Shown one piece after another: positions 24,204-33,906 of a DNA stretch of 64,000 nt. Within the stretch, counting starts at the first letter, position 1. Every line of letters starts with the position of its first letter. Position numbers and translations under genes: made by a program. The DNA comes from RHLJ01 sp965212165 (GTDB taxonomy: Bacteria; Bacteroidota; Rhodothermia; Balneolales; Balneolaceae): positions 682,001-746,000 of the forward strand of contig OZ243096.1 of NCBI GenBank assembly GCA_965212165.1, written 5' to 3'. Below the pieces are notes generated by a model, which ran no database searches, had not been told where the DNA came from, and saw only the letters and a program-made list of their open reading frames with translations.

Positions 24204-26039
24204 ATGCACTTCCGTTTACTGTTTCCAGTTTCCATCATCATAATGTCTAGCTTCTTGTTAAGTTGTGATTTGGGTTTATTGAATACAAAAAATGTTCAAA
24301 AAGGCCATACGCTTAGCCTTTCTTTTGAAGGCCCTATGACTTCTGAAGACGCAGACTATAATCCCTTTTTGAATTATTTATTGATGGTTGATTTTGAGCA
24401 TGAGAAAGATCAAAAAACCATTCGTGGATTTTATGCAGCAGATGGAAATGCAGCTGAAACAAGTGCGACATCTGGAAATACTTGGCAGGTTCGATTCAGT
24501 CCTGACCACACCGGTACTTGGAAATATAGCGCTACTTTATTTAAAGGCGACAGTGTTTCTGTAAAACAAAATCTTGATGGGGCTGAACAAATAGAAATAT
24601 CAAACAGCAGCGGAACATTTGAAGTCGTGAGCAATGGAAGCTCTGACAGAGATCTACGTGACAAAGGAAAACTCATCTCTTCAAATGGATATCTTAAATT
24701 CGAAGATTCAGGGGCTTATTTTTTGAAAGTAGGTGCTGATAGTCCTGAGAACTTCCTAGCTTTTCAGGGATTTGATAATACCTACCGCATTGCCATTAGT
24801 GATAAGGATGGCGAGGCAAAGACAGACGGCGAAATCCATCACTTTGAACCTCATATTCAGGATTGGAATACAGGGGACCCAACTTGGCAAGAGGGTAAAG
24901 GTAAGGGCATTATTGGAGCAGTAAATTACCTCGCTTCGAAGGGAATGAATGCAGTTTATTTTCTCACGTTAAACATTAAAGGAGATGGAAAAGACGTATG
25001 GATGTACTCTTCCCCTGAAGATTTTACACGCTTTGATGTAAGTAAACTGGATCAGTGGGAAATATTATTTCAGCACATGCAGGCGAAGGGAATACTTTTA
25101 CACATAGTTCTACAGGAGACGGAAAATGAAACTATGTTGGATGGTGGAAATATGGGGCCTACTCGCGCTTTGTATTTTCAAGAACTCATTGCTCGTTTTG
25201 GCCATCACCCGGCATTGATCTGGAATCTCGGAGAAGAAAATGGCCCAGCGCCTTGGGTACCTACCGGTGCACAGACCGATCGTCAGCGAAAAGAGTCGGC
25301 TAAATTCTTAAAGAACCATGATCCGTATAATAACCCGGTTGTTATTCACACGCTCCCCAACGAAGACCTTAGTGCCCCTGTTTTAGATAGCTTACTTGGC
25401 TACCAGTATCTGGATGGGATTTCGCTTCAGCATCATGAAAGAACAACTGCATCTAACACCGTTGAAAGGTTAAAAGAAGAGTCAAAGAATGCTGGCCATG
25501 AATGGATGATCACAATGGATGAAATTGGAATGTGGTATACCGGAGCTAAAATGGATACCGCAGACACCAATCATCCAACGCTTACCCGATACGTTCTATG
25601 GGGTACCTTACTTTCCGGTGCTGCGGGAGTTGAATGGTATTTTGGGGCGTACAGTCCGCAAAATGATCTGACCACCGAGGATTGGAGAACAAGAGACCGG
25701 CTTTGGGAAATAACCAACCATGCAAAGCTATTTTTTGAAGAACATCTCCCTTACTGGGACATGAAACCGAATCATAATTTAGTGAATGTAGATAGTGCTT
25801 ATGCCCTTATAAAAAAGGATTCACTATATGCTCTATACATTCCTGAATTTACAGAGGCCGACTTGGATTTAACAGATGCTAATGGGCAGTTTCAGGTCCG
25901 TTGGTTCAATCCTTTTGAAGGAGGTCCGCTTCAGATGGGCTCGTTGGAAAAAATAACAGGCGGTAAACAACAATCCCTGGGAGTACCACTTACGAGGCTA
26001 AATGAGGACTGGGTTGTACTGATTGAGAAAATTGAATAA
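24204..26039 (+). CDS. DUF5060-containing glycoside-hydrolase-like lipoprotein
   Basis: 611 aa from the ATG at 24204, chosen because it gives a proper lipoprotein signal (lipobox FLLSC); the frame itself opens at 24147. Residues about 35-150 match the DUF5060 beta-sandwich (LSFEGPMTSEDADYNPF...VRFSPDHTGTWKYSAT). A TIM-barrel region follows with MNAVYFLTLN, GILLHIVLQETENE, HPALIWNLGEENG (candidate acid/base Glu) and WMITMDEIGMW (candidate nucleophile Glu). This order is known in DUF5060/DUF4038 glycosidases of plant or algal polysaccharide loci. The substrate is not determined. The next gene starts 22 bp downstream, so they probably form an operon. Confidence 0.82.
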   Translation: MHFRLLFPVSIIIMSSFLLSCDLGLLNTKNVQKGHTLSLSFEGPMTSEDADYNPFLNYLLMVDFEHEKDQKTIRGFYAADGNAAETSATSGNTWQVRFSPDHTGTWKYSATLFKGDSVSVKQNLDGAEQIEISNSSGTFEVVSNGSSDRDLRDKGKLISSNGYLKFEDSGAYFLKVGADSPENFLAFQGFDNTYRIAISDKDGEAKTDGEIHHFEPHIQDWNTGDPTWQEGKGKGIIGAVNYLASKGMNAVYFLTLNIKGDGKDVWMYSSPEDFTRFDVSKLDQWEILFQHMQAKGILLHIVLQETENETMLDGGNMGPTRALYFQELIARFGHHPALIWNLGEENGPAPWVPTGAQTDRQRKESAKFLKNHDPYNNPVVIHTLPNEDLSAPVLDSLLGYQYLDGISLQHHERTTASNTVERLKEESKNAGHEWMITMDEIGMWYTGAKMDTADTNHPTLTRYVLWGTLLSGAAGVEWYFGAYSPQNDLTTEDWRTRDRLWEITNHAKLFFEEHLPYWDMKPNHNLVNVDSAYALIKKDSLYALYIPEFTEADLDLTDANGQFQVRWFNPFEGGPLQMGSLEKITGGKQQSLGVPLTRLNEDWVVLIEKIE

Positions 26040-26061
26040 TAATTAGTCACTATATAAAATA

Positions 26062-29046
26062 ATGCTACCAACTATTTCTCTTATTATCGCGGGATTTGTA
26101 TCAATATTTAATAATAACCTTACAACCACTGAATCGGTGTATACACAAAAGCCGATTGATTCCGAAGCTTATTACTTTACTCCTGAAAACTACGGCATCA
26201 AAGCAGACGGAGTAATGGATGTCTCTGATGCACTTCAAAAGGCTATTAATCAGGTAAAGGAGGAAAAAAATTACGGAATACTTTTTATACCGGAAGGCAC
26301 TTACCTAATTAGTAAAACCATTTATGTACCGAAAGCGGTGCGCCTCATCGGATACGGAAAAATCCGTCCGGAAATCATTTTAGGATCAAATAGTCCGGGA
26401 TATCAGGCTGGAAACAGCACAGATGAAAAGTATATGATCTGGTTCACCAGTAATATGGTTACCAGCGAAAATGAACCTCAAGATGCTAGCCCGGGAACAT
26501 TCTACAGTGCCATATCAAATATTAATTTCAGGATTGATGAAGGAAACCCAAACGCCGTCGCTTTGCGTACGCATTATGCACAACATGGATTTGTAAGTCA
26601 TACAATAATAAATATTGGATCGGGTAAAGCCGGTATTTCTGATGTCGGAAATGAAATGGAAAACGTTCGGTTTTTAGGTGGTGATTATGGAATCATAACC
26701 GATGCTACTTCTCCTAGTTGGCCAATGATGATGGTTGACGCTTATTTTGAAGGACAGCGCAAAGCCGCTATTCAGACAAATAGTGCCGGCCTGACCATAG
26801 TGAATATACATATTAAAAATGTTCCCATAGGTCTGGAAATGCGTGAAGGTTCAACCGACCGTTTGTTTTTTGAAAATTGCCTGTTTGAAAATGTGAGCGA
26901 TGCTGGAATACTCATCAATGGAACTGAGAATAGCACGAATCAAATCAATATGCTTAATATTGATGCCCGGAATGTTCCCGTATTTGCACGCTTTAGAAAT
27001 TCGAACGAAGAGATAAAAGGTGAAGGAATTACCTACACGGTAAGGGAATTTGTCCATGGTCTGGTGATGGATGATTTAAATGCAGATTCGAAGTTTGAAA
27101 CTATAACCGATATAGTTTCATCAAACAGAGTTCCCACTAACCTTGAACGTACTATTCCGCCCCTCCCTTCTATGGAGAACTGGGTTAATATTAAAGATCT
27201 TGGCGCTGTCGGAGATGGCGAAACTGATGATACCGAAGCTTTTCAAAAAGCCATTGCAAAACACCAAGTAATTTATGTGCCACAAGGCTGGTACCACATT
27301 ACTGAGACTATAAAAATGGCTCCCGGAACAAAATTGATAGGTTTACATCCTTGGGCAACTCAGTTCATTATTAAAGAAAGTGAACCTGCGTTTAGCGGAT
27401 TCGGAGGTCCTGTACCTATGGTGGAATCGTCTGTAGGTGGCGATGACATGTTAAACGGAATCGGAATTTCAACGGGCGGATATAATTATCGTGCAGTGGG
27501 TTTAAAATGGATGGCTAACGAAAAGTCACTAGTTAATGATGTGAAATTTGTGGGAGGCCATGGCGGTATGCGTCCGCCTTCAGAATCAACAGGAAATTAC
27601 CGAAGACCCGAACGGCAGATCAGTGCTCCGGGAAGTCCGGTTTATGAACGAGGTATGGATGTAGCCTGGGACAATCAGTTCTGGAGTTTATGGGTTACCA
27701 ATAATGGTGGCGGGACTTTCAAAGACATCTGGACAGCAAATAGTTATGCTGCAAGCGGAATGCTTGTGAGTAATACTTCTACTCCAGGACGTATATTTGC
27801 AATGTCGCTGGAACATCATCTTCGAAATGAGGCTCGTTTTGATAATGTCTCAAACTGGAAGATGTATGCATTTCAATTTGAGGAAGAGTACAAAGAAGGT
27901 ATTGATGCGATTTCCCTTGAAATATCAAACTCACGCGATCTTTTTTTTGGTAACCTGTGGTTGTACCGAACCATCCGAGTTGAAACTCCTAAACGGTTTG
28001 GTATACGTCTCTGGAATTCCCGGGATATTGAACTCAGAAACCTTCGTAACTATACTCAGAAATTATGGGTTAATGAGTTTCCCGTTTGGGATGTAAATAA
28101 AGAGCTTGCCGCCTACCCGTGGCACTTTGCAAAGTTAACCATAACAGGGAATGAAGAACCGAACCTGGATTCAGATTTCCAGATAGGAAAAGTAACTCGT
28201 CTGGCGTCAGGGTTTGATTTTGCACTGGGATTAACCTCAGACAGCGAGGGAAATATATATTTTTGCGAAACCAAAAAGAGAAGAATCTATAAATGGTCGG
28301 CAGAAACACATACCGTTTCACTGCTAGCTGATTTTCCTTTCCAGCCTTTTGCATTAGCTACAGATTCAGAAGATAATTTATTAGTAGTAGCCCGATACGA
28401 TCCTCAGCCCGGTTATTTGGTGAATGGTGAGCAGGAACGTGTAAAACGACTTCCAGATGATAACGAGGCTTACAGCAGTTGGGGAAACAGTGGCTGGGCT
28501 TCCTATACCTATTCGATCGATCCCGATAATCCCGACAATACTTTTAAGGTTATGCCCAGAGTTGCCACGTCTGATATAAAAGAGTTCAGTAAAACCTATT
28601 ACCCTTCCGGCAGATGGCACTACACTTTTGATGATGCTGCAGTCTATTATCCCGATTCAGCCTTTGTCGCACCTGATGGAAAAACTTATATACAGGAAGT
28701 GTATGATATTGGCAGAACAGCAGACTTAACTGCTGCGGTTCCAGGGGAATCCATATATGCAATGGACGAAATTACCATGCGAACGGTAAAAATGGATGTG
28801 GGAGAAAAAGGAAAACTTTCTAATCTCAGAGAGGTTCTCCCACGCGGTCAATATAGCACAGCTGTTGATACAGACGGCAACCTGTATGTACTTGACGGAC
28901 AGATTTTTGTTTACGATAAGGATATGAATGAAATCAATCGTATTAATCTTACGGAACGCCCCCTATCTATTACCTTTGGCGGTAAGGATGGAAATACCCT
29001 ATTTATTACAACGGCTAATTCTCTGTTTGGTGTAATGGTAAAATAG
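26062..29046 (+). CDS. double pectate-lyase-like beta-helix protein with C-terminal propeller
   Basis: 994 aa. After a short signal peptide, two pectate-lyase-3/GH55-type modules are present. The first begins YFTPENYGIKADGVMDVSDA (about residue 38), with ILFIPEGTYLISKTIYVP. The second begins NIKDLGAVGDGETDDTEAF (about 375), with VIYVPQGWYHITETIKM. Both continue as a right-handed beta-helix. From about residue 700 an NHL/SMP-30-like propeller follows (LASGFDFALGLTSDSEGNIYF and GNLYVLDGQIFVYD). The pairing of two such modules recalls GH55 glucanases, but the propeller tail is unusual. It is 22 bp after the DUF5060 gene, so both probably degrade the same glycan. Confidence 0.8.
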   Translation: MLPTISLIIAGFVSIFNNNLTTTESVYTQKPIDSEAYYFTPENYGIKADGVMDVSDALQKAINQVKEEKNYGILFIPEGTYLISKTIYVPKAVRLIGYGKIRPEIILGSNSPGYQAGNSTDEKYMIWFTSNMVTSENEPQDASPGTFYSAISNINFRIDEGNPNAVALRTHYAQHGFVSHTIINIGSGKAGISDVGNEMENVRFLGGDYGIITDATSPSWPMMMVDAYFEGQRKAAIQTNSAGLTIVNIHIKNVPIGLEMREGSTDRLFFENCLFENVSDAGILINGTENSTNQINMLNIDARNVPVFARFRNSNEEIKGEGITYTVREFVHGLVMDDLNADSKFETITDIVSSNRVPTNLERTIPPLPSMENWVNIKDLGAVGDGETDDTEAFQKAIAKHQVIYVPQGWYHITETIKMAPGTKLIGLHPWATQFIIKESEPAFSGFGGPVPMVESSVGGDDMLNGIGISTGGYNYRAVGLKWMANEKSLVNDVKFVGGHGGMRPPSESTGNYRRPERQISAPGSPVYERGMDVAWDNQFWSLWVTNNGGGTFKDIWTANSYAASGMLVSNTSTPGRIFAMSLEHHLRNEARFDNVSNWKMYAFQFEEEYKEGIDAISLEISNSRDLFFGNLWLYRTIRVETPKRFGIRLWNSRDIELRNLRNYTQKLWVNEFPVWDVNKELAAYPWHFAKLTITGNEEPNLDSDFQIGKVTRLASGFDFALGLTSDSEGNIYFCETKKRRIYKWSAETHTVSLLADFPFQPFALATDSEDNLLVVARYDPQPGYLVNGEQERVKRLPDDNEAYSSWGNSGWASYTYSIDPDNPDNTFKVMPRVATSDIKEFSKTYYPSGRWHYTFDDAAVYYPDSAFVAPDGKTYIQEVYDIGRTADLTAAVPGESIYAMDEITMRTVKMDVGEKGKLSNLREVLPRGQYSTAVDTDGNLYVLDGQIFVYDKDMNEINRINLTERPLSITFGGKDGNTLFITTANSLFGVMVK

Positions 29047-29139
29047 GGCTCTGCATTTTTCATTTTAAGCTAAATACTTAATCTAGTACTTTGATAAAAC
29101 TGAAAACTTTTGCCCGCTTTAACACGGGTCCTTTATATG
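29044..29139 (+). repeat. fossil attC (right half)
   Basis: Immediately after the stop of the beta-helix gene, TTTTAAGCTAAATACTTAAT and TAAAACTGAAAACTTTTGCC follow the right-half pattern of the intact attC sites. The end reads CGCTTTAACACGGGTCCTTT where CGCTTAAACGCAGGGTCGTT is expected. Confidence 0.7.
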
Positions 29140-29550
29140 GGATCAGATAAAAAGATCCAAGAGTAAAAGAAAGCCGATGGCGGTAATCCCTTGTATAAGG
29201 GTGCCGGTGGTATGAATTTTGTTTTGCTATTCCATAACCGGTAGACCTCAGGAAGATTTGGAGAATCAAATTGTGCTTTATCCAAAGAATGGAACACTTG
29301 TCATCTTACACGGTCACAGTTTGAGTAGAGTGTTTTCTGTTAAGTGGAATACCGCATTTCTGCAACTGTTGGAGCTATCTCTGAGGGGCCTCCAAATGAT
29401 ATCACAGATATTGCTGTTTCCAGAAACATGCGCAATCGTTTTTCAACTCAAGAGATCTAAGAAGACAATAAATAAATTTTATACCTTAATTCAATTAACA
29501 AAGACTTTGATAACCTTGTATTAACTCTGTTATTCAATAAAAAAATACCC
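29140..29550 (+). other. gene-poor stretch with a possible decayed coding relic
   Basis: No intact gene is seen in 411 bp. Plus-strand reading from about 29255 gives NQIVLYPKNGTLVILHGHSL, and in another frame up to a TAA at 29458 it gives VGAISEGPPNDITDIAVSRN. Together these look like pieces of a frameshifted beta-propeller protein. It may be a dead cassette between the fossil attC and the TolB-like gene. Confidence 0.3.
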
Positions 29551-30657
29551 ATGAGACTTCTTCAAATACTTCTTATAGCTTTAGTACTACAAACAACCAA
29601 TGTATATAGTCAAGACACTATAAACACAGAACCTGCATTGATAAACTCTAGTCCTGCAGATGATTTACCACCTTATATAAAACTTGTAAGCGGTTTTGGA
29701 GAACGCCCGGAGTGGTCTCATGATGGTAAATTCATTCTTTTTTTAGATAAACCAATGGGTGAAGTATTTGAATTAGAGATTGCAACAGGTATTACTCGAC
29801 CAAAAACCAGACATTTTAATCATTATGGTTTTACAAGAGCCATGTATCTATCTAATGGTGATATTCTGCTTGCTGGGCCAAATGAACCTTTTGATCCTAC
29901 TGATGAAGAAGAGAGATATAGAGCACGTAATATAACATGGTTGTACGTTTTGGATAAAAGTGGTGAATTACCTCCGGTACCATTAAATACAATGTGTGCT
30001 GAAGGTCCCGCTGTTTCCAGAAATAAGATGAGAATAGCCTGGACAATTCGGGATCGCCAATTACCTGAGTATGGGAAAAACAGGGCGAAGTTATTTATGG
30101 CTGAAATAGTTTATGAAGATGGTATTCCGAGATTATCGAATGAAAGAGAGATTTTTGATTCAAAGCAGTTACCCTTCACGCTTGGAGATTCAAGTCTTGA
30201 AACTCAAAGCCTGGTTCCACCAGAGGATACAAAAGTAACATTTACCGCTTATACTATTAATGAGGGAAATAATACGGATGTTTATATGTTAGATACCGAA
30301 ACGGGGGAATATAAAACCATCACTAATTCTCCTTGCTGCTATGATGAGCCTGAAGGGATTTTCCCTGACGGTTTACACACTTTGGTTGAACATGGGGATT
30401 CTGGCGAAAAAGCCTGGCCATTGCTTGATCTTTATAAATTGAAACTAGATGGGTCTGGCTTAATGCAAAGATTAACTCATTTCACTAATTATAAAGGATA
30501 CAAGGCCAATCAAGGTGTTATTTCTGACGATGGGAAATATATGAGTTTTCAAATCGGAAAAGATAATACTGAACCCGGTGAAGGTTTTGGTTTCCTGATT
30601 ATGGATTTGGAAGAAGCAGCTAAACACTTAGAGGGTTTTAAAACGTATAATGAGTGA
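29551..30657 (+). CDS. secreted TolB-like beta-propeller protein
   Basis: 368 aa. The signal peptide MRLLQILLIALVLQTTNVYSQ is cleaved near residue 21. The body is a WD40-like/TolB-type propeller with Ser/Asp-Gly turns: WSHDGKFILFLDKPMG, YLSNGDILLAGPNEP, VSRNKMRIAWTIRD, CYDEPEGIFPDGLHTLVEHG and VISDDGKYMSFQIGKD. The blade EPEGIFPDGLHTLVEHGD resembles propellers that report on hosts of calcium or glycan ligands, but the role is unknown. No TolB N-terminal domain is present, so this is not TolB itself. It follows the decayed stretch after the fossil attC. Confidence 0.75.
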   Translation: MRLLQILLIALVLQTTNVYSQDTINTEPALINSSPADDLPPYIKLVSGFGERPEWSHDGKFILFLDKPMGEVFELEIATGITRPKTRHFNHYGFTRAMYLSNGDILLAGPNEPFDPTDEEERYRARNITWLYVLDKSGELPPVPLNTMCAEGPAVSRNKMRIAWTIRDRQLPEYGKNRAKLFMAEIVYEDGIPRLSNEREIFDSKQLPFTLGDSSLETQSLVPPEDTKVTFTAYTINEGNNTDVYMLDTETGEYKTITNSPCCYDEPEGIFPDGLHTLVEHGDSGEKAWPLLDLYKLKLDGSGLMQRLTHFTNYKGYKANQGVISDDGKYMSFQIGKDNTEPGEGFGFLIMDLEEAAKHLEGFKTYNE

Positions 30658-30881
30658 TAAAGGCATTATTTTTTAAGTGCTTAGCTTTCGTACGTACTAT
30701 TTGTATTCGTAACCTTTAACAATCGCTATATGTCTAATAATGATTATGTATAGGTAGTTAAAGGTTCGGAACATTATAAATTTTAACTCGTCTGACCGTC
30801 TACAGTTTAACAACTTCATCTTGAATAATGGATCGTTTGCTGTAACCTTAAAATTTTGTACTGAAACACTATATACATAGA

Positions 30882-31946
30882 ATGGTCGCAAGAAAAGGAA
30901 TCGTCAAACATTCAATAATTGTAATTTTTGCTCTCCTAATTGGTTGGTTTGTTTTTAAACAACTGTTCGTTAAACCTTCTATGGTGGATTCAAATATTGT
31001 TCAATCACATCTCACTTTAAAACAACATCAGGATAATGTATGGAGTGTGATATTTAGTCCAACTGATAGTATTGTGGCAAGTTCAAGTGCGGATGGAAGT
31101 GTAATGATTTGGCAAGCATATAGCGGTAAACTCCTACATAATTTAAAACACCCTATAGGAGTGCCAGCTCTTGATTTCAGTCCTGATGGTAAATACATAG
31201 CTAGTGGAAGTTATGATGGTTTGTTAAGAATATGGAGCGTTTCTAGCGGCACATTACTGCATACCTTTGGTGAAGGCCAAATTACTATCTGGGGACTTAC
31301 TTATAGCCCAGATGGCATGAAAATAGCTACTGGCGGACGAAACGGGAGCGTACATTTGTGGGATGTTTTAAATGGTCAACATCGTAAGTTTATAGGTCAC
31401 CAAAATGGTGATGTTTGGTCATTATCATTTACACCAGATGGTAGCAAGCTTGCAAGCGCCGGCCATGATCACTTAATCAAGATTTGGGAAATAGCATCTG
31501 GTAATGTAATCCATACAATAGATGGGCATGCAGAGGCAATTGTTTCAGTTGAGTTCAGCCCAGATGGTTCACTATTGGCAAGTGGAAGTGATGACAAAAC
31601 AATAAAACTATGGCAAACTAGTAATTGGGACTTAATAAATACTTTAACTGGCGAGTCTGAAAGTGTATATGGCGTTGCTTTCAGCCCAGATGGAAAACTC
31701 TTAATAAGTGGTAGTAGAGATAAAAAAGTGTTAGGTGAAATCCTTCAATATCGCTTTGGATATTCGGGCAATTTTCGAGGTGTAACTGTTCGTTTATGGG
31801 ATGTAGACACTGGAAAACTATTACAAACATTAAATGAACATGGGAATGATGTCAACTTTGTTGATTTCAGTCCTGATGGTAGACACTTTGCCAGTGCAAG
31901 TGAGGATCATACTGTTATAATATGGGCATTAAATCCAATTAATTAA
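30882..31946 (+). CDS. membrane-anchored WD40-repeat protein
   Basis: 354 aa. A single N-terminal membrane helix (SIIVIFALLIGWFVFKQLF, about residues 11-29) anchors an extracytoplasmic seven-bladed WD40 propeller. Each blade carries FSPDGxxxASGSxDxxIxxW: for example DFSPDGKYIASGSYDGLLRIW, LSFTPDGSKLASAGHDHLIK and EFSPDGSLLASGSDDKTIKLW. Blade 6 has an insertion of about 14 residues (EILQYRFGYSGNFRG). WD40 proteins are protein-interaction platforms; no partner is evident here. Such eukaryote-like WD40 proteins are common in accessory DNA. The gene stands alone between short gaps. Confidence 0.9.
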   Translation: MVARKGIVKHSIIVIFALLIGWFVFKQLFVKPSMVDSNIVQSHLTLKQHQDNVWSVIFSPTDSIVASSSADGSVMIWQAYSGKLLHNLKHPIGVPALDFSPDGKYIASGSYDGLLRIWSVSSGTLLHTFGEGQITIWGLTYSPDGMKIATGGRNGSVHLWDVLNGQHRKFIGHQNGDVWSLSFTPDGSKLASAGHDHLIKIWEIASGNVIHTIDGHAEAIVSVEFSPDGSLLASGSDDKTIKLWQTSNWDLINTLTGESESVYGVAFSPDGKLLISGSRDKKVLGEILQYRFGYSGNFRGVTVRLWDVDTGKLLQTLNEHGNDVNFVDFSPDGRHFASASEDHTVIIWALNPIN

Positions 31947-32007
31947 TCTTGTTTTAGTCAGCTACTGGATTTAACTACGACCTAAAAAAATCCTCATAAA
32001 CGGACGT

Positions 32008-32907
32008 TTATTTTACTACTTGATTCAGCAGATTTTCAATATCACCAGGGGTCGACATAATTCTACTGAAAGTCCTCATTTTCAAATCGGGAAATGAGAT
32101 CGCTATTCTGTATCGACCATGAAGCATGTGTACTTCGTCTCCCATCACCAACATCTCATAAGGTAAAAAAGCGGTGTGTTTTGGATTACCGAAATCAATA
32201 ATGGGTAGAAACCTTTCTTCACCCTTTTCACCTGAAAGTGCAAAACCGTAAAGCGTTAGATCCTGATCAGGTATTTCAAGTTTATATACTAGTTCAACAT
32301 TTGGCACTCCGCTTTGAATCGCAGATTCAATTTTGTCGATAGCTTCTTGGTGACTATCAAATTCCTCAAGTCTTACGCTATCATCAAATCGTGGCATACC
32401 AAACATATAACGATATTTAGCAAGCTGCCCAGCGGATAGCCCTTTACTTGATCCAAAATAGTTTCCTATAAATGTGCCTGTTGCCTCCATTGCACCTTGA
32501 AGCTTTTCTGAAAGTGTTGAATAATAATTGGAAATTTTTTCGAATTCCGCTCCGAAGTAGGCGTTGCCCCAATATTCGGGGTTTGTATATGAAACTATGG
32601 TTTTTCCATTTTCCACCGTTATTCCTAAGCGAAGAGATGCTCCGAATCCGGTTCGACCACCTACTTCTTTTACTGCACTCAGAAGCTCTTGAGAGCTGAA
32701 TACAATCACCCAACGGCTTGAATCGTCCGCTGGCTGATATTGTCCAATAACCTCGATATCCTGTAGTTCAAAATTAGCTACTATTTGGCCTTTAAGTTCC
32801 GAAACACTTTCTGTGCTTTCAAGCGCTAGTATATATGGTTTTAAGTTCTGTCCGAATGCCAATTGTAGTGGTAATAGCAATAGTGTAAAAACCTGAAGTG
32901 CTTTCAT
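32008..32907 (-). CDS. secreted protein of unknown function
   Basis: 299 aa from the ATG at 32907, chosen because MKALQVFTLLLLPLQLAFGQ is a clean signal peptide; the frame itself extends 21 codons further. The mature part starts with a DUF302-like look (LESTESVSELKGQIVANFEL...VIVFSSQELLSAVKEVGG) and contains YTNPEYWGNAYFGAEFEKI and HTAFLPYEMLVMGDEVHMLH. I do not recognise the family with certainty. The His/Met-containing late segment could bind a ligand. It lies on the minus strand, between two plus-strand genes, within the zone of fossil attC sites. Confidence 0.6.
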   Translation of the reverse strand: MKALQVFTLLLLPLQLAFGQNLKPYILALESTESVSELKGQIVANFELQDIEVIGQYQPADDSSRWVIVFSSQELLSAVKEVGGRTGFGASLRLGITVENGKTIVSYTNPEYWGNAYFGAEFEKISNYYSTLSEKLQGAMEATGTFIGNYFGSSKGLSAGQLAKYRYMFGMPRFDDSVRLEEFDSHQEAIDKIESAIQSGVPNVELVYKLEIPDQDLTLYGFALSGEKGEERFLPIIDFGNPKHTAFLPYEMLVMGDEVHMLHGRYRIAISFPDLKMRTFSRIMSTPGDIENLLNQVVK

Positions 32908-33152
32908 TTTGATGTTGAATTTTGGTGTTCTTGTGAGCGTATTTCTCTTGTCTCTGTTGCTAAAAATCATAACACCGTTTTATGAATTGCAGATGAAGAA
33001 CGGTCTTCATGATTTTTGAAAGCACCAATGAAGTTGTTATTGGTTCCTAAATAATCGAACTAGGAATAACGTATTGATTCACAACAATTATAGAGTAGCT
33101 TATACGCTAAATATGAATTGATTTGTAGAGCTATACTATTTAAATAATTAGC

Positions 33153-33719
33153 ATGAGTGAAAAGTACTTCAATAAAATTAGCACGTCCCTTATTACCCTA
33201 GTGGTAATTTTTGTTCTATGCCATTTACTTTGGGAATATTTTAATGGTGGCGTATTAAGTCATCACCTTCTAAATCGTGCTGATTTTCCCGCAATATCAA
33301 ACTGGTGGGAAATTGTTATCCTTCCTCTTCTGGCTTGGTTTTCAATAACACGAATAAAAAAACGTATCCAATTTCTGCCTGATGATGAGTCTTCAAGTAA
33401 AAAAATACCCCAAAGAATATTAATAGGCTTTTTAGGGATGTTATTTATAAGTCTATTGCAATCGATATCTTTCGAGTTTGGCTACGAAAACATCACCATG
33501 TACCTCGCCTTAGCCGTCGTATTGATCGGTCTTTTTTTGCCCATCTATCATGCAGAATGTATTCTTGGGCATGTCCTAGGGGCATCATTTACGTTTGGTC
33601 CTGTCATTCCGATCATAGGTATTGTAGTTATTGCAACCTTATCAGCTTTCTCAAACTTACTCATGAAGCCATTACTCATAAAATCTTGGGGCTTTTTAAA
33701 ACAAGTTGGTACTAAATAG
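33153..33719 (+). CDS. integral membrane protein of unknown function
   Basis: 188 aa with about five membrane helices, including LITLVVIFVLCHLLWEYF, ILIGFLGMLFISLLQSISF, MYLALAVVLIGLFLPIYHAE and FGPVIPIIGIVVIATLSAF. A cytoplasmic loop contains ITRIKKRIQFLPDDESSSKK. The HH-x-LN segment and the HAE near residue 134 are the only notable polar residues inside the hydrophobic regions. No family is recognised. A terminator and a fossil attC follow directly, so the gene looks like a cassette gene that has become fixed. Confidence 0.65.
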   Translation: MSEKYFNKISTSLITLVVIFVLCHLLWEYFNGGVLSHHLLNRADFPAISNWWEIVILPLLAWFSITRIKKRIQFLPDDESSSKKIPQRILIGFLGMLFISLLQSISFEFGYENITMYLALAVVLIGLFLPIYHAECILGHVLGASFTFGPVIPIIGIVVIATLSAFSNLLMKPLLIKSWGFLKQVGTK

Positions 33720-33726
33720 ATACATA

Positions 33727-33766
33727 AAAACCAGAGCATGATTCAGGTTCTGGCTCCGGTTTTTTA
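33727..33766 (+). terminator. terminator-like hairpin after the membrane protein
   Basis: ACCAGAGC...GCTCCGGT arms with one mismatch, followed by a run of T, lie 8 bp after the stop. It adjoins the fossil attC at 33762. Confidence 0.6.
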
Positions 33767-33845
33767 ATTTTTAGCTTGGTAATTATTTCTTTTAATTCAA
33801 CTAAAACAGAACACCGCACTGGTTAAAAAACGAACATTACATTTC
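33762..33845 (+). repeat. fossil attC (right half)
   Basis: TTTTAATTTTTAGCTTGGTA and TTTTAATTCAACTAAAACAG closely follow the right half of attC10 (TTTTAACTTTCAGCTAAGTA and GGTTAATTCAACAAGAAGCC). The end, GGTTAAAAAACGAACATTAC, has lost the GTTA core. The site lies 42 bp after a plus-strand gene, the expected place. Confidence 0.7.
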
Positions 33846-33906
33846 ACTGAGATAAAAATGGGCATCATGAAAAAAGAAAATTTAACTAACAAAAAAGGAT
33901 CACATC

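Noticed and set aside
29219..29524. A 101-codon plus-strand frame as a real gene
   Set aside because: It has no clear start signal or domain, and parts of a plausible protein continue in another frame, so it reads better as a decayed relic.
29551..30657. Calling the propeller protein TolB of the Tol-Pal system
   Set aside because: The TolB N-terminal domain is absent and no other tol or pal gene is nearby.
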